64,000 nt of DNA from Bradyrhizobium tropiciagri (GTDB taxonomy: Bacteria > Pseudomonadota > Alphaproteobacteria > Rhizobiales > Xanthobacteraceae), in the NCBI RefSeq assembly GCF_001189845.1, contig NZ_LFLZ01000011.1, positions 113,943-177,942 on the forward strand, in the 5' to 3' direction. Under the pieces are notes generated by a model that saw only the letters and a list, made by a program, of their open reading frames with translations, was not told where the DNA came from and searched no databases. A program made the translations under genes and the position numbers. Below are positions 51,643 to 60,196 of this stretch, in pieces; positions within the stretch are counted from its first letter, which is position 1; each line of letters opens with the position of its first letter.

Positions 51643-51978
51643 TCAGCCACGCTTGGCCGGCACGACGTGCTTGGTCGCGACCTTGGCGTGAACGTGCTTG
51701 GTCGCGTGCTTCGGCGACTTCACCTTCAGCATGCCCATGTGCTTGTGGTGGCGGTGATGGGCATAGTGCTTGTGGTGCATCTTGGCGTTGGCGTTACGCA
51801 CCTTCGACGGGACCTGCTCGCTCTTGATGACCGGGGCGGCCTTGGTTGCCGGGGCAGTCGTCGCCGGGGCGGTGGTGGTCGCCGGCGCGGGCGCAGCAGT
51901 CTTGCCGGTTTCGGCGGCGAGCGCGGGCGCTGCAATCACGGACATGGCGAGCAGCGCGGCGGAAATCGTCTTCAACAT
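51643..51978 (-). CDS. Secreted His/Lys/Ala-rich protein
   Basis: A 111-residue precursor: signal peptide 1-22 (ends ALA-AE), an Ala/Thr/Pro linker (TTTAPATTAPATKAAPV), then a His/Lys-rich domain (MHHKHYAHHRHHKHMGMLK, KHATKHVHAKVATKHV). The strongly basic, His-rich tail may bind metal ions or nucleic acid; inference. GAGGACCACC precedes the ATG. Confidence 0.75.
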   Translation of the reverse strand: MLKTISAALLAMSVIAAPALAAETGKTAAPAPATTTAPATTAPATKAAPVIKSEQVPSKVRNANAKMHHKHYAHHRHHKHMGMLKVKSPKHATKHVHAKVATKHVVPAKRG

Positions 51979-52262
51979 GGTGGTCCTCCTCTTCGGGATC
52001 GAGAGGTCTCCGGCCGGATGGTCGGCCTCACCGATCAATGCACGTGACCTTAGGGGCCGCGCACTGAACCCGTTCTGAAGGACATGGACGGAATTCATTC
52101 ATGTGAATGACATCTTGGTCATGTTGCCCGCCCTTGCCGGTCGCAGGCCTCACGCAATCGTGGGATCGGCCGGGAATGTTCTGCACCCTTGGGTGTTCAA
52201 CTCAGCAGGCTTGGGTGTAGGATTACCGAGCACGATCAAGGAACGATCAGGAGCAACCAGGA

Positions 52263-52808
52263 ATGAGCAAGACGACGAAGTTTCTAAGCCTCGCAGTGCT
52301 CTCGATGACGCTCGCCGCCGGGCCGGTCATCTCGGCCTACGCCGCGGGCGGCGAGAATCCCTCGCCGCCGGCGTCCGACAGCGGCAGCAAGGGCAAGAAG
52401 GCGAAGAAGGACAAGAGCTCCGCGATCGACGATCAGAAGTTCCTGGCCGGCTACCACGCCGCCTATGCCGCGATCTACGACCAGCACGACTATACCGTCG
52501 CGATCGAGCAGCTGAAGGCGCTCGGCCAGGACGACCGTGCCGACGTCGCCAATTTGATCGGCTACTCCTATCGCAAACTCGGCGACTACAAGGTCTCGCA
52601 GATCTGGTACGAGCGCGCGCTCAAGGCTGATCCGGCCCATGTGCGCACCTGGCAGTATTACGGCCTCTGGCAGGTCGAACAGGGCAACCGCGACCAGGCG
52701 CAGTACCATCTGAACCGCATCGCCCAGCTCGCCGGCACCAACAGCGACGAATATCGCTCGCTCGCCGCGGCGCTGGAGAAGCCCCCGGGCACCGGCCTGG
52801 TTTACTAA
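52263..52808 (+). CDS. Secreted tetratricopeptide-repeat protein
   Basis: A 181-residue precursor: signal peptide 1-28, Lys/Ser-rich linker (GSKGKKAKKDKSSAID), then two to three TPR units (VANLIGYSYRKLGDYKVSQI, AHVRTWQYYGLWQVEQGNRD). Periplasmic scaffold role likely. CAGGAGCAACCAGG upstream. Terminator at 52833-52866. Confidence 0.85.
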   Translation: MSKTTKFLSLAVLSMTLAAGPVISAYAAGGENPSPPASDSGSKGKKAKKDKSSAIDDQKFLAGYHAAYAAIYDQHDYTVAIEQLKALGQDDRADVANLIGYSYRKLGDYKVSQIWYERALKADPAHVRTWQYYGLWQVEQGNRDQAQYHLNRIAQLAGTNSDEYRSLAAALEKPPGTGLVY

Positions 52809-52832
52809 GCAAGCGACCCGTTCAGAATATTA

Positions 52833-52866
52833 AGCTGGCGCAGTCATCGTGACGCGCCGGCTTTTT
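52833..52866 (+). terminator. Intrinsic terminator of TPR gene
   Basis: AGCTGGCGC / GCGCCGGCT (one G-T pair), 12-base loop, then TTTT. Confidence 0.8.
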
Positions 52867-52893
52867 GCTGCCCTGTAGGATGGGTGGTTTCGT

Positions 52894-52972
52894 AGGATGG
52901 GTAGAGCGAAACGATACCCATCATTCGCTGGGCGGGCACACTTGATGGGTTTCGCTACGCTCTACCCATCCT
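52894..52972. repeat. Inverted repeat AGGATGGGTAGAGCGAAAC
   Basis: The left arm (AGGATGGGTAGAGCGAAACG, 52894 on) pairs with the right arm (CGCTACGCTCTACCCATCCT, ending 52972). A partial extra copy (TAGGATGGGTGGTTTCG) lies just before. Recurrent intergenic element type in bradyrhizobia. Confidence 0.8.
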
Positions 52973-52983
52973 CGACCTCAACC

Positions 52984-53262
52984 TCACGGGTAGTGCTCGA
53001 GGCGCCGGTCGGGCTTTTGCGGACGGCTGGCGCCGACCGTGTTGCCGGCCGCAGCTTCCCCCGGCTTCGCCGGGCGCGCAGCCCTCTCGATCGGCGGGCC
53101 GCTGTCGCCGGTCTTCTTGTTGGTGTTCATCGCCTGGCCGGTGGTGGTCACATTGGCGGCCTGCCCGGCCCCCGCTGAGCCGGCCGACGGGCCGGAGCTC
53201 TGCGCCAACACGGTTCCCGACAGCACCAATGCCACCATCAGTATTGCCGCGTTGACTGTCAT
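52984..53262 (-). CDS. Small secreted hypothetical protein
   Basis: A 92-residue precursor: signal peptide 1-20 (VNAAILMVALVLSGTVLA), mature chain low in hydrophobics (SSGPSAGSAGAGQAANVTTT) with a Lys/Arg/Pro-rich end. No Cys. An exact EcfG-type promoter lies 35 bases upstream, so it is probably a general stress gene. Role unknown. Confidence 0.72.
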   Translation of the reverse strand: MTVNAAILMVALVLSGTVLAQSSGPSAGSAGAGQAANVTTTGQAMNTNKKTGDSGPPIERAARPAKPGEAAAGNTVGASRPQKPDRRLEHYP

Positions 53263-53296
53263 GGAGGGGGCCTTCTGCACACGAATGATGCACAGC

Positions 53297-53321
53297 AACG
53301 CGCCAGGGCCGATCGCGTTCC
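53297..53321 (-). promoter_or_regulatory. EcfG-type stress promoter
   Basis: On the minus strand, GGAAC (53321-53317), 16 bases, CGTT (53300-53297); exact match. Confidence 0.75.
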
Positions 53322-53431
53322 AATGCTGCCTATCGCCGATGCGGTAGAGTTAACATCATCGAAGGCCGCCGCTTCCGCCGGCGGCCTTTCGGGTCCTTGT
53401 GGTCGCCAAGCACAGAGCTTACGAAGGCAAC

Positions 53432-53656
53432 ATGCAACTCGTCTCCACCCTGACCTGTCCGGCTTGCGGCTTCGCCAAGGCCGAGACCATGCCGACCGAC
53501 GCCTGCCAGTTCTTCTACGACTGCGCGGGCTGCGACACCCGCCTCAAGCCGAAGGCCGGCGATTGCTGCGTGTTCTGCTCATACGGCTCGGTGCCCTGCC
53601 CTCCGGTCCAGGCGGACGGAAAATGCTGCGGCGATGCCGCATGCGGCGGCCAATGA
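53432..53656 (+). CDS. Cys-rich GDCC-type metal-binding protein
   Basis: A 74-residue protein with nine or more Cys in zinc-ribbon-like pairs: LTCPACGFAK, DACQFFYDCAGC and GDCCVFCSYGSVPCPP. The GDCCVFCSYG signature marks a family found near mercury and copper resistance genes. Cytoplasmic; likely binds metal. It is divergent from, and close to, the copper locus. ATG 53432 is preferred over 53399. Confidence 0.82.
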   Translation: MQLVSTLTCPACGFAKAETMPTDACQFFYDCAGCDTRLKPKAGDCCVFCSYGSVPCPPVQADGKCCGDAACGGQ

Positions 53657-53716
53657 GCACCTGGCCATGCGGTACGATCGACCGGCATCGCGCGCGCCGC
53701 GACGCCGGTCATCGTC

Positions 53717-54022
53717 TCACTTCGCCTTCTGGATCGCCGTGACGATGTAGCCGCCGTCGCCCTCCTGGGCTTCGAATTTGACCTTGTCGCCGACCTTCAC
53801 CTGCTTGAGCAGCGCGGGATCCTTGACCCGGTAGACCATCGTCATCGGCTCCTCCATGCCGAGGCTCTTGGCCGGGCCGTGCTTGAGCGTGATCTTGCCC
53901 GCGCTCTCGTCGATCTTCTTGACCTCGCCGCTGATATCAGCGGCCTGCGCGAACGCCGCGCCAAATGTCAGTGCCAAGGCGAGCGTGACCGCGCCTGCCG
54001 TTCTGGTGATCCCATTCATCAT
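53717..54022 (-). CDS. CusF-like periplasmic copper-binding protein
   Basis: A 101-residue precursor: signal peptide of about 27 residues (ends AQA-AD), then a CusF-type small beta barrel: GEVKKIDESAGKITLKHGPA, LGMEEPMTMVYRVKDPALLK with the His and two Met expected to bind Cu(I)/Ag(I), and GDKVKFEAQEGDGGYIVTAI. It passes metal to the CusBA pump encoded upstream. AAGGA precedes ATG 54022. Confidence 0.9.
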   Translation of the reverse strand: MMNGITRTAGAVTLALALTFGAAFAQAADISGEVKKIDESAGKITLKHGPAKSLGMEEPMTMVYRVKDPALLKQVKVGDKVKFEAQEGDGGYIVTAIQKAK

Positions 54023-54048
54023 CGTTGTCCTTTCATTCATCGTTGATT

Positions 54049-54510
54049 TCATTTCACGATGACGCGGCCGGTCATCCCATAGTCGCGGTGATCGGGGATC
54101 AGGCAGGAATATTCGAACGTTCCTGCCTTGGTGAACTTCCAGACGATCTCCGCGCTCTTCTTCGGCGCGAGACGGACGCCGTTCGGATCGTCATGCTCCA
54201 TGTGCGGATGCTTCTTCATCACCTCGGCATGCTTCAAATTCTCTGCGGTGGTCGCGAGCAGGAATTCATGATCCTCGGTGCCGGCATTCCTGATCACGAA
54301 GCGGATCTGTTCGCCGCGCTTGACCTCGATGCGGAACGGCGTGAACTCCATCTCCTTCATCTCGACCTCGACGGTGCGCGACGGCTTGCTGGGATCGCCG
54401 GGCTCGCCGGCCGAATAGGATTGGTGACTGTGCTTCTCGTGTGCGCGCGACGGCACAGCGGTGACCGACAGTGCGACGAACGCGATGCCGATCGTGGTGA
54501 AAGACTTCAT
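54049..54510 (-). CDS. Cupredoxin-fold periplasmic protein
   Basis: A 153-residue precursor: signal peptide 1-22 (ends SRA-HE), His-rich start (HEKHSHQSYSAGEPG), cupredoxin domain with VEVEMKEMEFTPFRIEVKRG, AGTEDHEFLL (His ligand), and a C-terminal EYSCLIPDHRDYGMTGRV supplying Cys-His-Met ligands for type 1 copper. Related proteins (CopI-like) protect against copper. Between cusF and cusA in the operon. Confidence 0.9.
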   Translation of the reverse strand: MKSFTTIGIAFVALSVTAVPSRAHEKHSHQSYSAGEPGDPSKPSRTVEVEMKEMEFTPFRIEVKRGEQIRFVIRNAGTEDHEFLLATTAENLKHAEVMKKHPHMEHDDPNGVRLAPKKSAEIVWKFTKAGTFEYSCLIPDHRDYGMTGRVIVK

Positions 54511-54544
54511 TGGATTCTCCATTTCAAAAAAAGCGTTGTCCGGG

Positions 54545-57500
54545 TCACAACTGCGGCTGCTGGCGGGTGGCGGTTGCAGCGATCTCTCGTTCCGGCGCCT
54601 TCGCCCTGATCTCGATGCCCTTCACGATGGCGAAGATCGCGGGGATCACGATCAGCGTCAGCAAGGTCGAGGAGATCATGCCGCCGATCATCGGCACTGC
54701 GATGCGCTGCATGATCTCGGAGCCGGTACCGGTGCTCCACATGATCGGCAGCAGGGCGGCCATGATCGCGACCACCGTCATCATCTTCGGCCGGACGCGC
54801 TCGACTGCGCCCTCGATGATCGCGCGATGCAAATCGTCGCGGCCGACCGTCCGCCGTTCGGCGGCACAGCGCGCTTTCGCCTCTTCCAGTGCGTGGTTGA
54901 GATAGATCAGCATCACGACGCCGGTCTCGGCGGCAACGCCGGCCAGCGCGATGAAGCCGACCGCGACCGCAACCGACAGGTTGAAGCCGAGCGCCCACAT
55001 CAGCCAGAGCCCGCCGACCAGCGCGAACGGCAGCGACAGCATCACGATCATGGTCTCCGCCACCGAGCGGAAGTTGAGGTAGAGCAACAGGAAGATGATC
55101 GAGAGCGTCACCGGCACGACGACCCTGAGCCGCGCGGCGGCGCGCTCGAGATATTCGTATTGCCCGCTCCAGACCAGATAGGTGCCCGGCGGAAACGCCA
55201 CGCTCGCCTGCACCGCGCGCTGCGCATCCGCGACGTAGCCGCCGAGATCGCGCTCGCGGATGTCGACATAGATGTAGGTCGCAAGCTGCCCGTTCTCGGT
55301 ACGGATCGAGCTCGGCCCGCGCGCCGGCTTGACATCAGCGACCTCGCCGAGCGGCACCGCGCCGCCGGCCGGCATCGCAACCAGGATGTCGCTGGCGATT
55401 GCGCTGGGATTGTCGCGCAAATCGCGCGGGTAGCGCATGTTGACGGTGAAGCGCTGCCGCCCCTCCACGGTCGTGGTCACGCTCTGACCGCCGAGCGCGG
55501 TCGCGATCGTGTCCTGCACGTCCTGCACCGCGATGCCATAACGCGCCAGCGCCTCGCGGTTCGGCGTGATCTCGAGATAGTAGCCGCCGAGGCTGCGTTC
55601 GGCATAGGCCGACGAAGTCCCCGGCACGGTCTTGAGCACCTGCTCGACCTGGCGCGCGAGCTTGTCGATCGTGCCAAGGTCGGGGCCGATCACCTTGACG
55701 CCAACAGGCGTGCGGATGCCGGTCGAGAGCATGTCGATGCGCGCCTTGATCGGCATCGTCCAGGCGTTGGAGACGCCCGGGAATTGCAGCGCCTTGTCCA
55801 TCTCGGCGATCAGACCGTCGAGGCTGACGCCTTTGCGCCATTCCTCCTTCGGCTTGAGGTTGACGACGGTCTCGAACATCTCCGACGGCGCCGGATCAGT
55901 CGCGGTCACGGCGCGGCCGGCCTTGCCATAGACCGAGGCGACCTCCGGAAAACTCTTGATGATCCGGTTCTGGGTCTGCATCAGTTCGGATGCCTTGGTC
56001 ACCGAGATGCCCGGCAGCGTGGTCGGCATATAGAGCAGCGTGCCCTCGTTCAGATCGGGCATGAACTCGGTGCCGAGCTGCCGCGCCGGCCAGACCGTCA
56101 CGGCGAGCGCGCCGAGCGCCAGCAGGATCACCAGCGTCTTGGCTCGCAGCACGCCGTTGATGACCGGACGGTAGATCCAGATCAGGAAGCGGTTGATCGG
56201 GTTCTTGTGCTCGGGGACGATCCTGCCGCGCACGAAGATCACCATCAGCGCCGGTACCAGCGTCACCGACAGCAGCGCGGCCGCCGCCATCGCAAACGTT
56301 TTGGTGAAGGCGAGCGGCGAGAACAGCCGGCCCTCCTGCGATTCCAGCGTGAAGATCGGCATGAACGACACGGTGATGATGAGCAGGCTGAAGAACAGCG
56401 CCGGCCCCACCTCGGCCGCGGCCTCGATCAGGATCGCGATACGCGACTGGTCGGGCTTGGCGCGCTCCAGGTGCTTGTGCGCATTCTCGATCATCACGAT
56501 CGCCGCATCGATCATGGCGCCGATCGCGATCGCGATGCCGCCGAGGCTCATGATGTTGGAGCCGATCCCGAAAAACTTCATCGCGCCGAACGCCATCAGC
56601 ACGCCGACCGGCAGCATCAGGATCGCCACCAGCGCGCTGCGCACATGGAGCAGGAACACGATGCAGACCAGCGCGACCACGACGCTCTCCTCGAGCAGCG
56701 TGCGCTTCAGCGTCTCGATCGCCGCATAGATCAGGTTGGAGCGGTCATAGACCGGCACGATCTCGACCGATTTCGGCAGACTGGTCGCGATCTCCCTGAA
56801 GCGCTTCTTGACGTTCTCGATCACGTCGAGCGCGTTCATGCCGAAGCGCTGCAGCACGATGCCGCTGGCCACCTCGCCCTCGCCGTTCAGCTCGGCGATG
56901 CCGCGCCGCTCGTCGGGGCCGAGCTCGACGCGGGCGACGTCGCGCAACAGCACCGGCGTGCCATTGTCGGTCTTCAGCACGACATTACCGAGGTCGTTGA
57001 TATCCCTGAGATAGCCCTTGCCGCGGATGACGTATTCGAATTCGGAGAGCTCGACGGTGCGACCGCCGACATCGGCATTGCTGGCGCGGATCGCATCGCG
57101 CATCCGCTGCATGGTGATGCCGCGGTCGCGCATCCGTTGCGGGTCGAGGATCACGTTGTATTGCTTGACGAAGCCGCCGACGCTGGCCACCTCGGCGACG
57201 CCTTCGGCCTTGGCCAGCGCGAACTTCAGATTCCAGTCCTGGATCGTTCTGGTGTCGGCGAGATTGAGCTGCTTCGACATCACGGCATACTGGTAGACCC
57301 AGCCGACGCCGGTCGCGTCTGGACCGATCGTCGGCGACACGCCGGCCGGCAGCCGCGACGCCGCGCTGTTGAGGAATTCGAGCACGCGCGAGCGCGCCCA
57401 GTAGATGTCGGTGCCATCCTCGAAGATGACATAGACGAAGGAGACGCCGAAGAACGAGAAGCCGCGCACGACCTTCGACTTCGGCACCGTCAGCATCGCC

Positions 57501-57712
57501 GTGGTCAGGGGATAGGTGACCTGGTCCTCGATCACCTGCGGCGCTTGCCCCGGATATTCGGTGTAGACGATGACCTGGGTGTCCGAGAGATCGGGGATCG
57601 CATCGAGCGGCAGATGCAGCAGCGCGTAGAGGCCCGCGGCCACCGCGAAGCCGGTGCCGAACAGCACCAGCAGCAGATTGCGCGCCGACCAGGCGATCAC
57701 GCGGGCAATCAT
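54545..57712 (-). CDS. cusA: CusA-type Cu/Ag efflux RND pump
   Basis: A 1055-residue RND transporter of the heavy-metal (HME) group with twelve membrane helices and two large periplasmic loops. The three metal-binding Met of CusA are conserved in context and spacing: LLYMPTTLPG, DPAPSEMFET (50 residues on) and ARIDMLSTGI (49 further). Helix 4 carries the proton-relay acidic residues (SLGGIAIAIGAMIDAAIVMI). It expels Cu(I)/Ag(I) from periplasm or cytoplasm. Start ATG 57712 overlaps the cusB stop (ATGA). No outer-membrane partner (CusC) is encoded in the window. Confidence 0.93.
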   Translation of the reverse strand: MIARVIAWSARNLLLVLFGTGFAVAAGLYALLHLPLDAIPDLSDTQVIVYTEYPGQAPQVIEDQVTYPLTTAMLTVPKSKVVRGFSFFGVSFVYVIFEDGTDIYWARSRVLEFLNSAASRLPAGVSPTIGPDATGVGWVYQYAVMSKQLNLADTRTIQDWNLKFALAKAEGVAEVASVGGFVKQYNVILDPQRMRDRGITMQRMRDAIRASNADVGGRTVELSEFEYVIRGKGYLRDINDLGNVVLKTDNGTPVLLRDVARVELGPDERRGIAELNGEGEVASGIVLQRFGMNALDVIENVKKRFREIATSLPKSVEIVPVYDRSNLIYAAIETLKRTLLEESVVVALVCIVFLLHVRSALVAILMLPVGVLMAFGAMKFFGIGSNIMSLGGIAIAIGAMIDAAIVMIENAHKHLERAKPDQSRIAILIEAAAEVGPALFFSLLIITVSFMPIFTLESQEGRLFSPLAFTKTFAMAAAALLSVTLVPALMVIFVRGRIVPEHKNPINRFLIWIYRPVINGVLRAKTLVILLALGALAVTVWPARQLGTEFMPDLNEGTLLYMPTTLPGISVTKASELMQTQNRIIKSFPEVASVYGKAGRAVTATDPAPSEMFETVVNLKPKEEWRKGVSLDGLIAEMDKALQFPGVSNAWTMPIKARIDMLSTGIRTPVGVKVIGPDLGTIDKLARQVEQVLKTVPGTSSAYAERSLGGYYLEITPNREALARYGIAVQDVQDTIATALGGQSVTTTVEGRQRFTVNMRYPRDLRDNPSAIASDILVAMPAGGAVPLGEVADVKPARGPSSIRTENGQLATYIYVDIRERDLGGYVADAQRAVQASVAFPPGTYLVWSGQYEYLERAAARLRVVVPVTLSIIFLLLYLNFRSVAETMIVMLSLPFALVGGLWLMWALGFNLSVAVAVGFIALAGVAAETGVVMLIYLNHALEEAKARCAAERRTVGRDDLHRAIIEGAVERVRPKMMTVVAIMAALLPIMWSTGTGSEIMQRIAVPMIGGMISSTLLTLIVIPAIFAIVKGIEIRAKAPEREIAATATRQQPQL

Positions 57713-59172
57713 GGCTTGCCTCCATCCATCATCTCGCTTCCGCCCGCCGCCTGCTTCTCGCCGGTCTCGCCAAAGCCCTTGATCGCTGCCTTCAGATTGC
57801 TCTCGGCATCGATCAGGAAGGTCGCCGATGTCACCACCGCATCGTCCTCCGCGATCCCGTCGCGGATTTCGACATAGCCGTCGCCGCGCCGTCCGAGCTT
57901 GACCTCGCGCGGCTCGAACCGTCCGTTGCCCCGGTCGAGCAGCACGATCTGCCGGCTGCCGGTGTCGAGGATGGAGTTATCGGCCACTGACAGCACCGGC
58001 GCCGCGCTTCCGGTGTCGATCTCGGCGTCGACATACATGTCGGGCAGCAGCGCGAGGTCGGCATTCGCCAGATCGATCCGCACCCGCGCGGTGCGCGTCT
58101 CCTTGTTGACCTGCGGATAGATCACGCTGATCTGGCCTGCGAAATTGCGGCCGGGATAGCTGCGTGCCCGCACCGTGACCGATTGCCCGACCACGATGTT
58201 GCCGAGGTCGCGTTCGGCAACGTCGACCAGCGCCCACACCACAGAGACATCGGCAATCCGGAACAGCACGTCACCCGGCTGCGCGCGCATGCCCTCGATC
58301 GCGGCACGCTGCAGCACGATGCCGTCGCGCGGCGACAACCACGGAATGGCGATCGGAACGGTGCGGTTCTTCTCCATGTCGACGATGACGGCCTCGGGGA
58401 CGTCGAGATTGGCCAGCCGCTGCTTGGAGCCTCGCCCGTAGGGCTCGATGCCCGCGGTCGCTTTCGATGTGATGGTCGCGACATATTCGGCCGCAGCGGA
58501 CGATATCGCCGGGCTGTAGACCTCCATCAGCGGCTGCCCTTTCGTCACCCGGCTGCCGGTCGTGACGTCGGCGACCTTCTGCACATAGCTCTCGGCCCGC
58601 ATCGCGATGACGGAGACGCGCCGTTCGTCGAGCTGGATCGTGCCGGGCGCGCGGATCAGGGTGCGGATGCGGCGCATCTGCGCGGCTTCGGACTTCACGC
58701 CGCTGCGCTGGATCTTGCCGGGTGACAGCGCGATCGAACCGTCGTCGCTGTCGTCGCCGTCATAGACGGGGATGTAATCCATCCCCATGGAATCCTTCTT
58801 CGGCACCGGCGAGGTGTCGGCAAGCCCCATCGGGTTGCGATAATATTTGATCTTGCGCTCGCTGTTCGCGGCCGCGGACTTCGCGTTTGCCGGCGGTTCG
58901 GGCTCGCCGGACTGCGCATCGCTCTCCGGGAACACCGGCAGATAGTCGCGTCCGTCGGGCGTCTGCTTCGGCGTCGCCGAGTAGAGCGGCTTGCCATCGG
59001 GATCGCGGTAATAGATCGGCGCAGTCGTCTCCGCCGCCTGCACGGCGGAGACGATGGCAGCGGTCACCGGCCGCGGCGGCAGGCCGCGGGCGGTCCATGC
59101 GACGCCTGCCGCTGCGGCGATCGCAGCAGCAGCGCCGGCCCATCTCAAGGGCCACATTGCTCGGCGGCTCAT
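57709..59172 (-). CDS. cusB: CusB-type periplasmic adaptor
   Basis: A 487-residue membrane-fusion protein: N-terminal membrane anchor (residues 8-28), two consecutive heavy-metal-binding motifs (first, degenerate, APIYYRDPDGKPLYSATPKQ; second, canonical, KIKYYRNPMGLADTSPVPKK with DSMGMDYIPVY), then barrel-sandwich hybrid, helical hairpin and beta barrel (SPAISSAAAEYVATITSKAT; GLGDV-like LFRIADVSVVWALVDVAE). It links CusA to the outer membrane and delivers metal. Overlaps both neighbours by 4 bases. Confidence 0.92.
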   Translation of the reverse strand: MSRRAMWPLRWAGAAAAIAAAAGVAWTARGLPPRPVTAAIVSAVQAAETTAPIYYRDPDGKPLYSATPKQTPDGRDYLPVFPESDAQSGEPEPPANAKSAAANSERKIKYYRNPMGLADTSPVPKKDSMGMDYIPVYDGDDSDDGSIALSPGKIQRSGVKSEAAQMRRIRTLIRAPGTIQLDERRVSVIAMRAESYVQKVADVTTGSRVTKGQPLMEVYSPAISSAAAEYVATITSKATAGIEPYGRGSKQRLANLDVPEAVIVDMEKNRTVPIAIPWLSPRDGIVLQRAAIEGMRAQPGDVLFRIADVSVVWALVDVAERDLGNIVVGQSVTVRARSYPGRNFAGQISVIYPQVNKETRTARVRIDLANADLALLPDMYVDAEIDTGSAAPVLSVADNSILDTGSRQIVLLDRGNGRFEPREVKLGRRGDGYVEIRDGIAEDDAVVTSATFLIDAESNLKAAIKGFGETGEKQAAGGSEMMDGGKP

Positions 59173-59570
59173 TGCTCGGCCGTGACGACGAGCTTATTCT
59201 CGACCGAGCCGGTCTCGCCCTGCACCTTGGCGCCGAGCGACAATTGCCAGCGGCCGGCCATGCCGAAGGTCGCCTTGAACCGGTAGGTCCCGGGCTCGGT
59301 GCCCGGCATCGGCGTCACCTTGGTGGCCATCTCCTGCATGCCGTCGGGCGCCATGTCGAGTCGGGTCGAGAAGATGATCGCGTCGGAGACGGGTTTTCCG
59401 GTGCTCTTGTCGACCAGCCGCACCGTGACGATGCGGTCGGCGCCGGCCTTGACGGTCGGCTGCACCAGTTGGAACTCGTAGTTCTTGATCTCGGCGTGGG
59501 CGGGCACATGGGTGAGGGCAACGCCGATCAACGCGGCCACGGCGGCGCGCGCGAGGTGGAAAGACTTCAT
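59169..59570 (-). CDS. FixH-like periplasmic protein
   Basis: A 133-residue precursor: signal peptide 1-26 (ends AHA-EI), then a beta-sandwich of the FixH/YtkA-like type (NYEFQLVQPTVKAGADRIVT, DMAPDGMQEMATKVTPMPG, GTYRFKATFGMAGRWQLSLG). Met and Asp residues in the middle could ligate copper. First of the tightly coupled trio with cusB and cusA, stop/start overlap ATGA. Common in copper-efflux operons of rhizobia. Confidence 0.85.
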   Translation of the reverse strand: MKSFHLARAAVAALIGVALTHVPAHAEIKNYEFQLVQPTVKAGADRIVTVRLVDKSTGKPVSDAIIFSTRLDMAPDGMQEMATKVTPMPGTEPGTYRFKATFGMAGRWQLSLGAKVQGETGSVENKLVVTAEQ

Positions 59571-59672
59571 TGGTGATGATCCTCGATACGTCTGATGAAC
59601 CGCGTGAGCGGCATGCAGCGACACGCGCGCTATCGGGCGCACGCGTCAGCGATCAGGCACTCTCAGCGCCTG

Positions 59673-60119
59673 TCAGACGTTGGTTCGAGGCGGATGATCC
59701 GGAGGCTTGGCGCCGAGCCCGTCGAGCAGACGGTCGTCGCCCGCCGCAAAGGCGTTTTGCGACGGCTCGCGCGCGATTAGCGACATCGCTCCGCCGGGCG
59801 CCGGCAGCGAGACGCTGAGCATGCACAGCGCGAGGAACGGACAATCGTCGCAACCCTTGCTCTTGGTCTGGTCCGGACAGCACGGCATGTTGTCCGCCAT
59901 CGCCTGCCCCGACACGGCTTCGTCGGACATGGCCATATCGGACATTGCGTGGCCGGACATGGCGTGGTCCGACATAGCCTGATGGTCAGACATCGTCGCC
60001 TGCATCGTGGCCGATGCATCCGGCATCATGTGGGCAAACGCCGGCGCCACGGGCGCGAGCAACAGCCCGGCCGCGACGAACAGCAGAATCCAGAGATTGA
60101 CGAGCCGCCTCACATGCAT
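59673..60119 (-). CDS. Met/His-rich membrane protein of the copper locus
   Basis: A 148-residue protein: N-terminal membrane segment (LVNLWILLFVAAGLLLAPVA), then repeats of Met-Ser-Asp-His-Ala (MSDHAMSGHAMSDMAMSD), a Cys cluster NMPCCPDQTKSKGCDDCP, a second hydrophobic segment (FLALCMLSVSLPAPGGAM) and a tail. Resembles DUF2946-type proteins. Met-x-x-His repeats bind Cu(I)/Ag(I); probably periplasmic scavenging. First gene of the copper transcription unit, 102 bases before the FixH-like gene. Confidence 0.8.
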   Translation of the reverse strand: MHVRRLVNLWILLFVAAGLLLAPVAPAFAHMMPDASATMQATMSDHQAMSDHAMSGHAMSDMAMSDEAVSGQAMADNMPCCPDQTKSKGCDDCPFLALCMLSVSLPAPGGAMSLIAREPSQNAFAAGDDRLLDGLGAKPPDHPPRTNV

Positions 60120-60196
60120 GCCCGCTTGTCGCACGGATCAGCGGAACCTGCAAATCCGCGCGACTTCACGATCGCGCCAGTGGCGCCGCTGCCGCC

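Noticed and set aside
54461..57877. A 1138-codon open frame on the plus strand across cusA
   Set aside because: It is antisense to the strongly conserved cusA gene; its His/Arg/Asp-rich translation is a GC-driven shadow.
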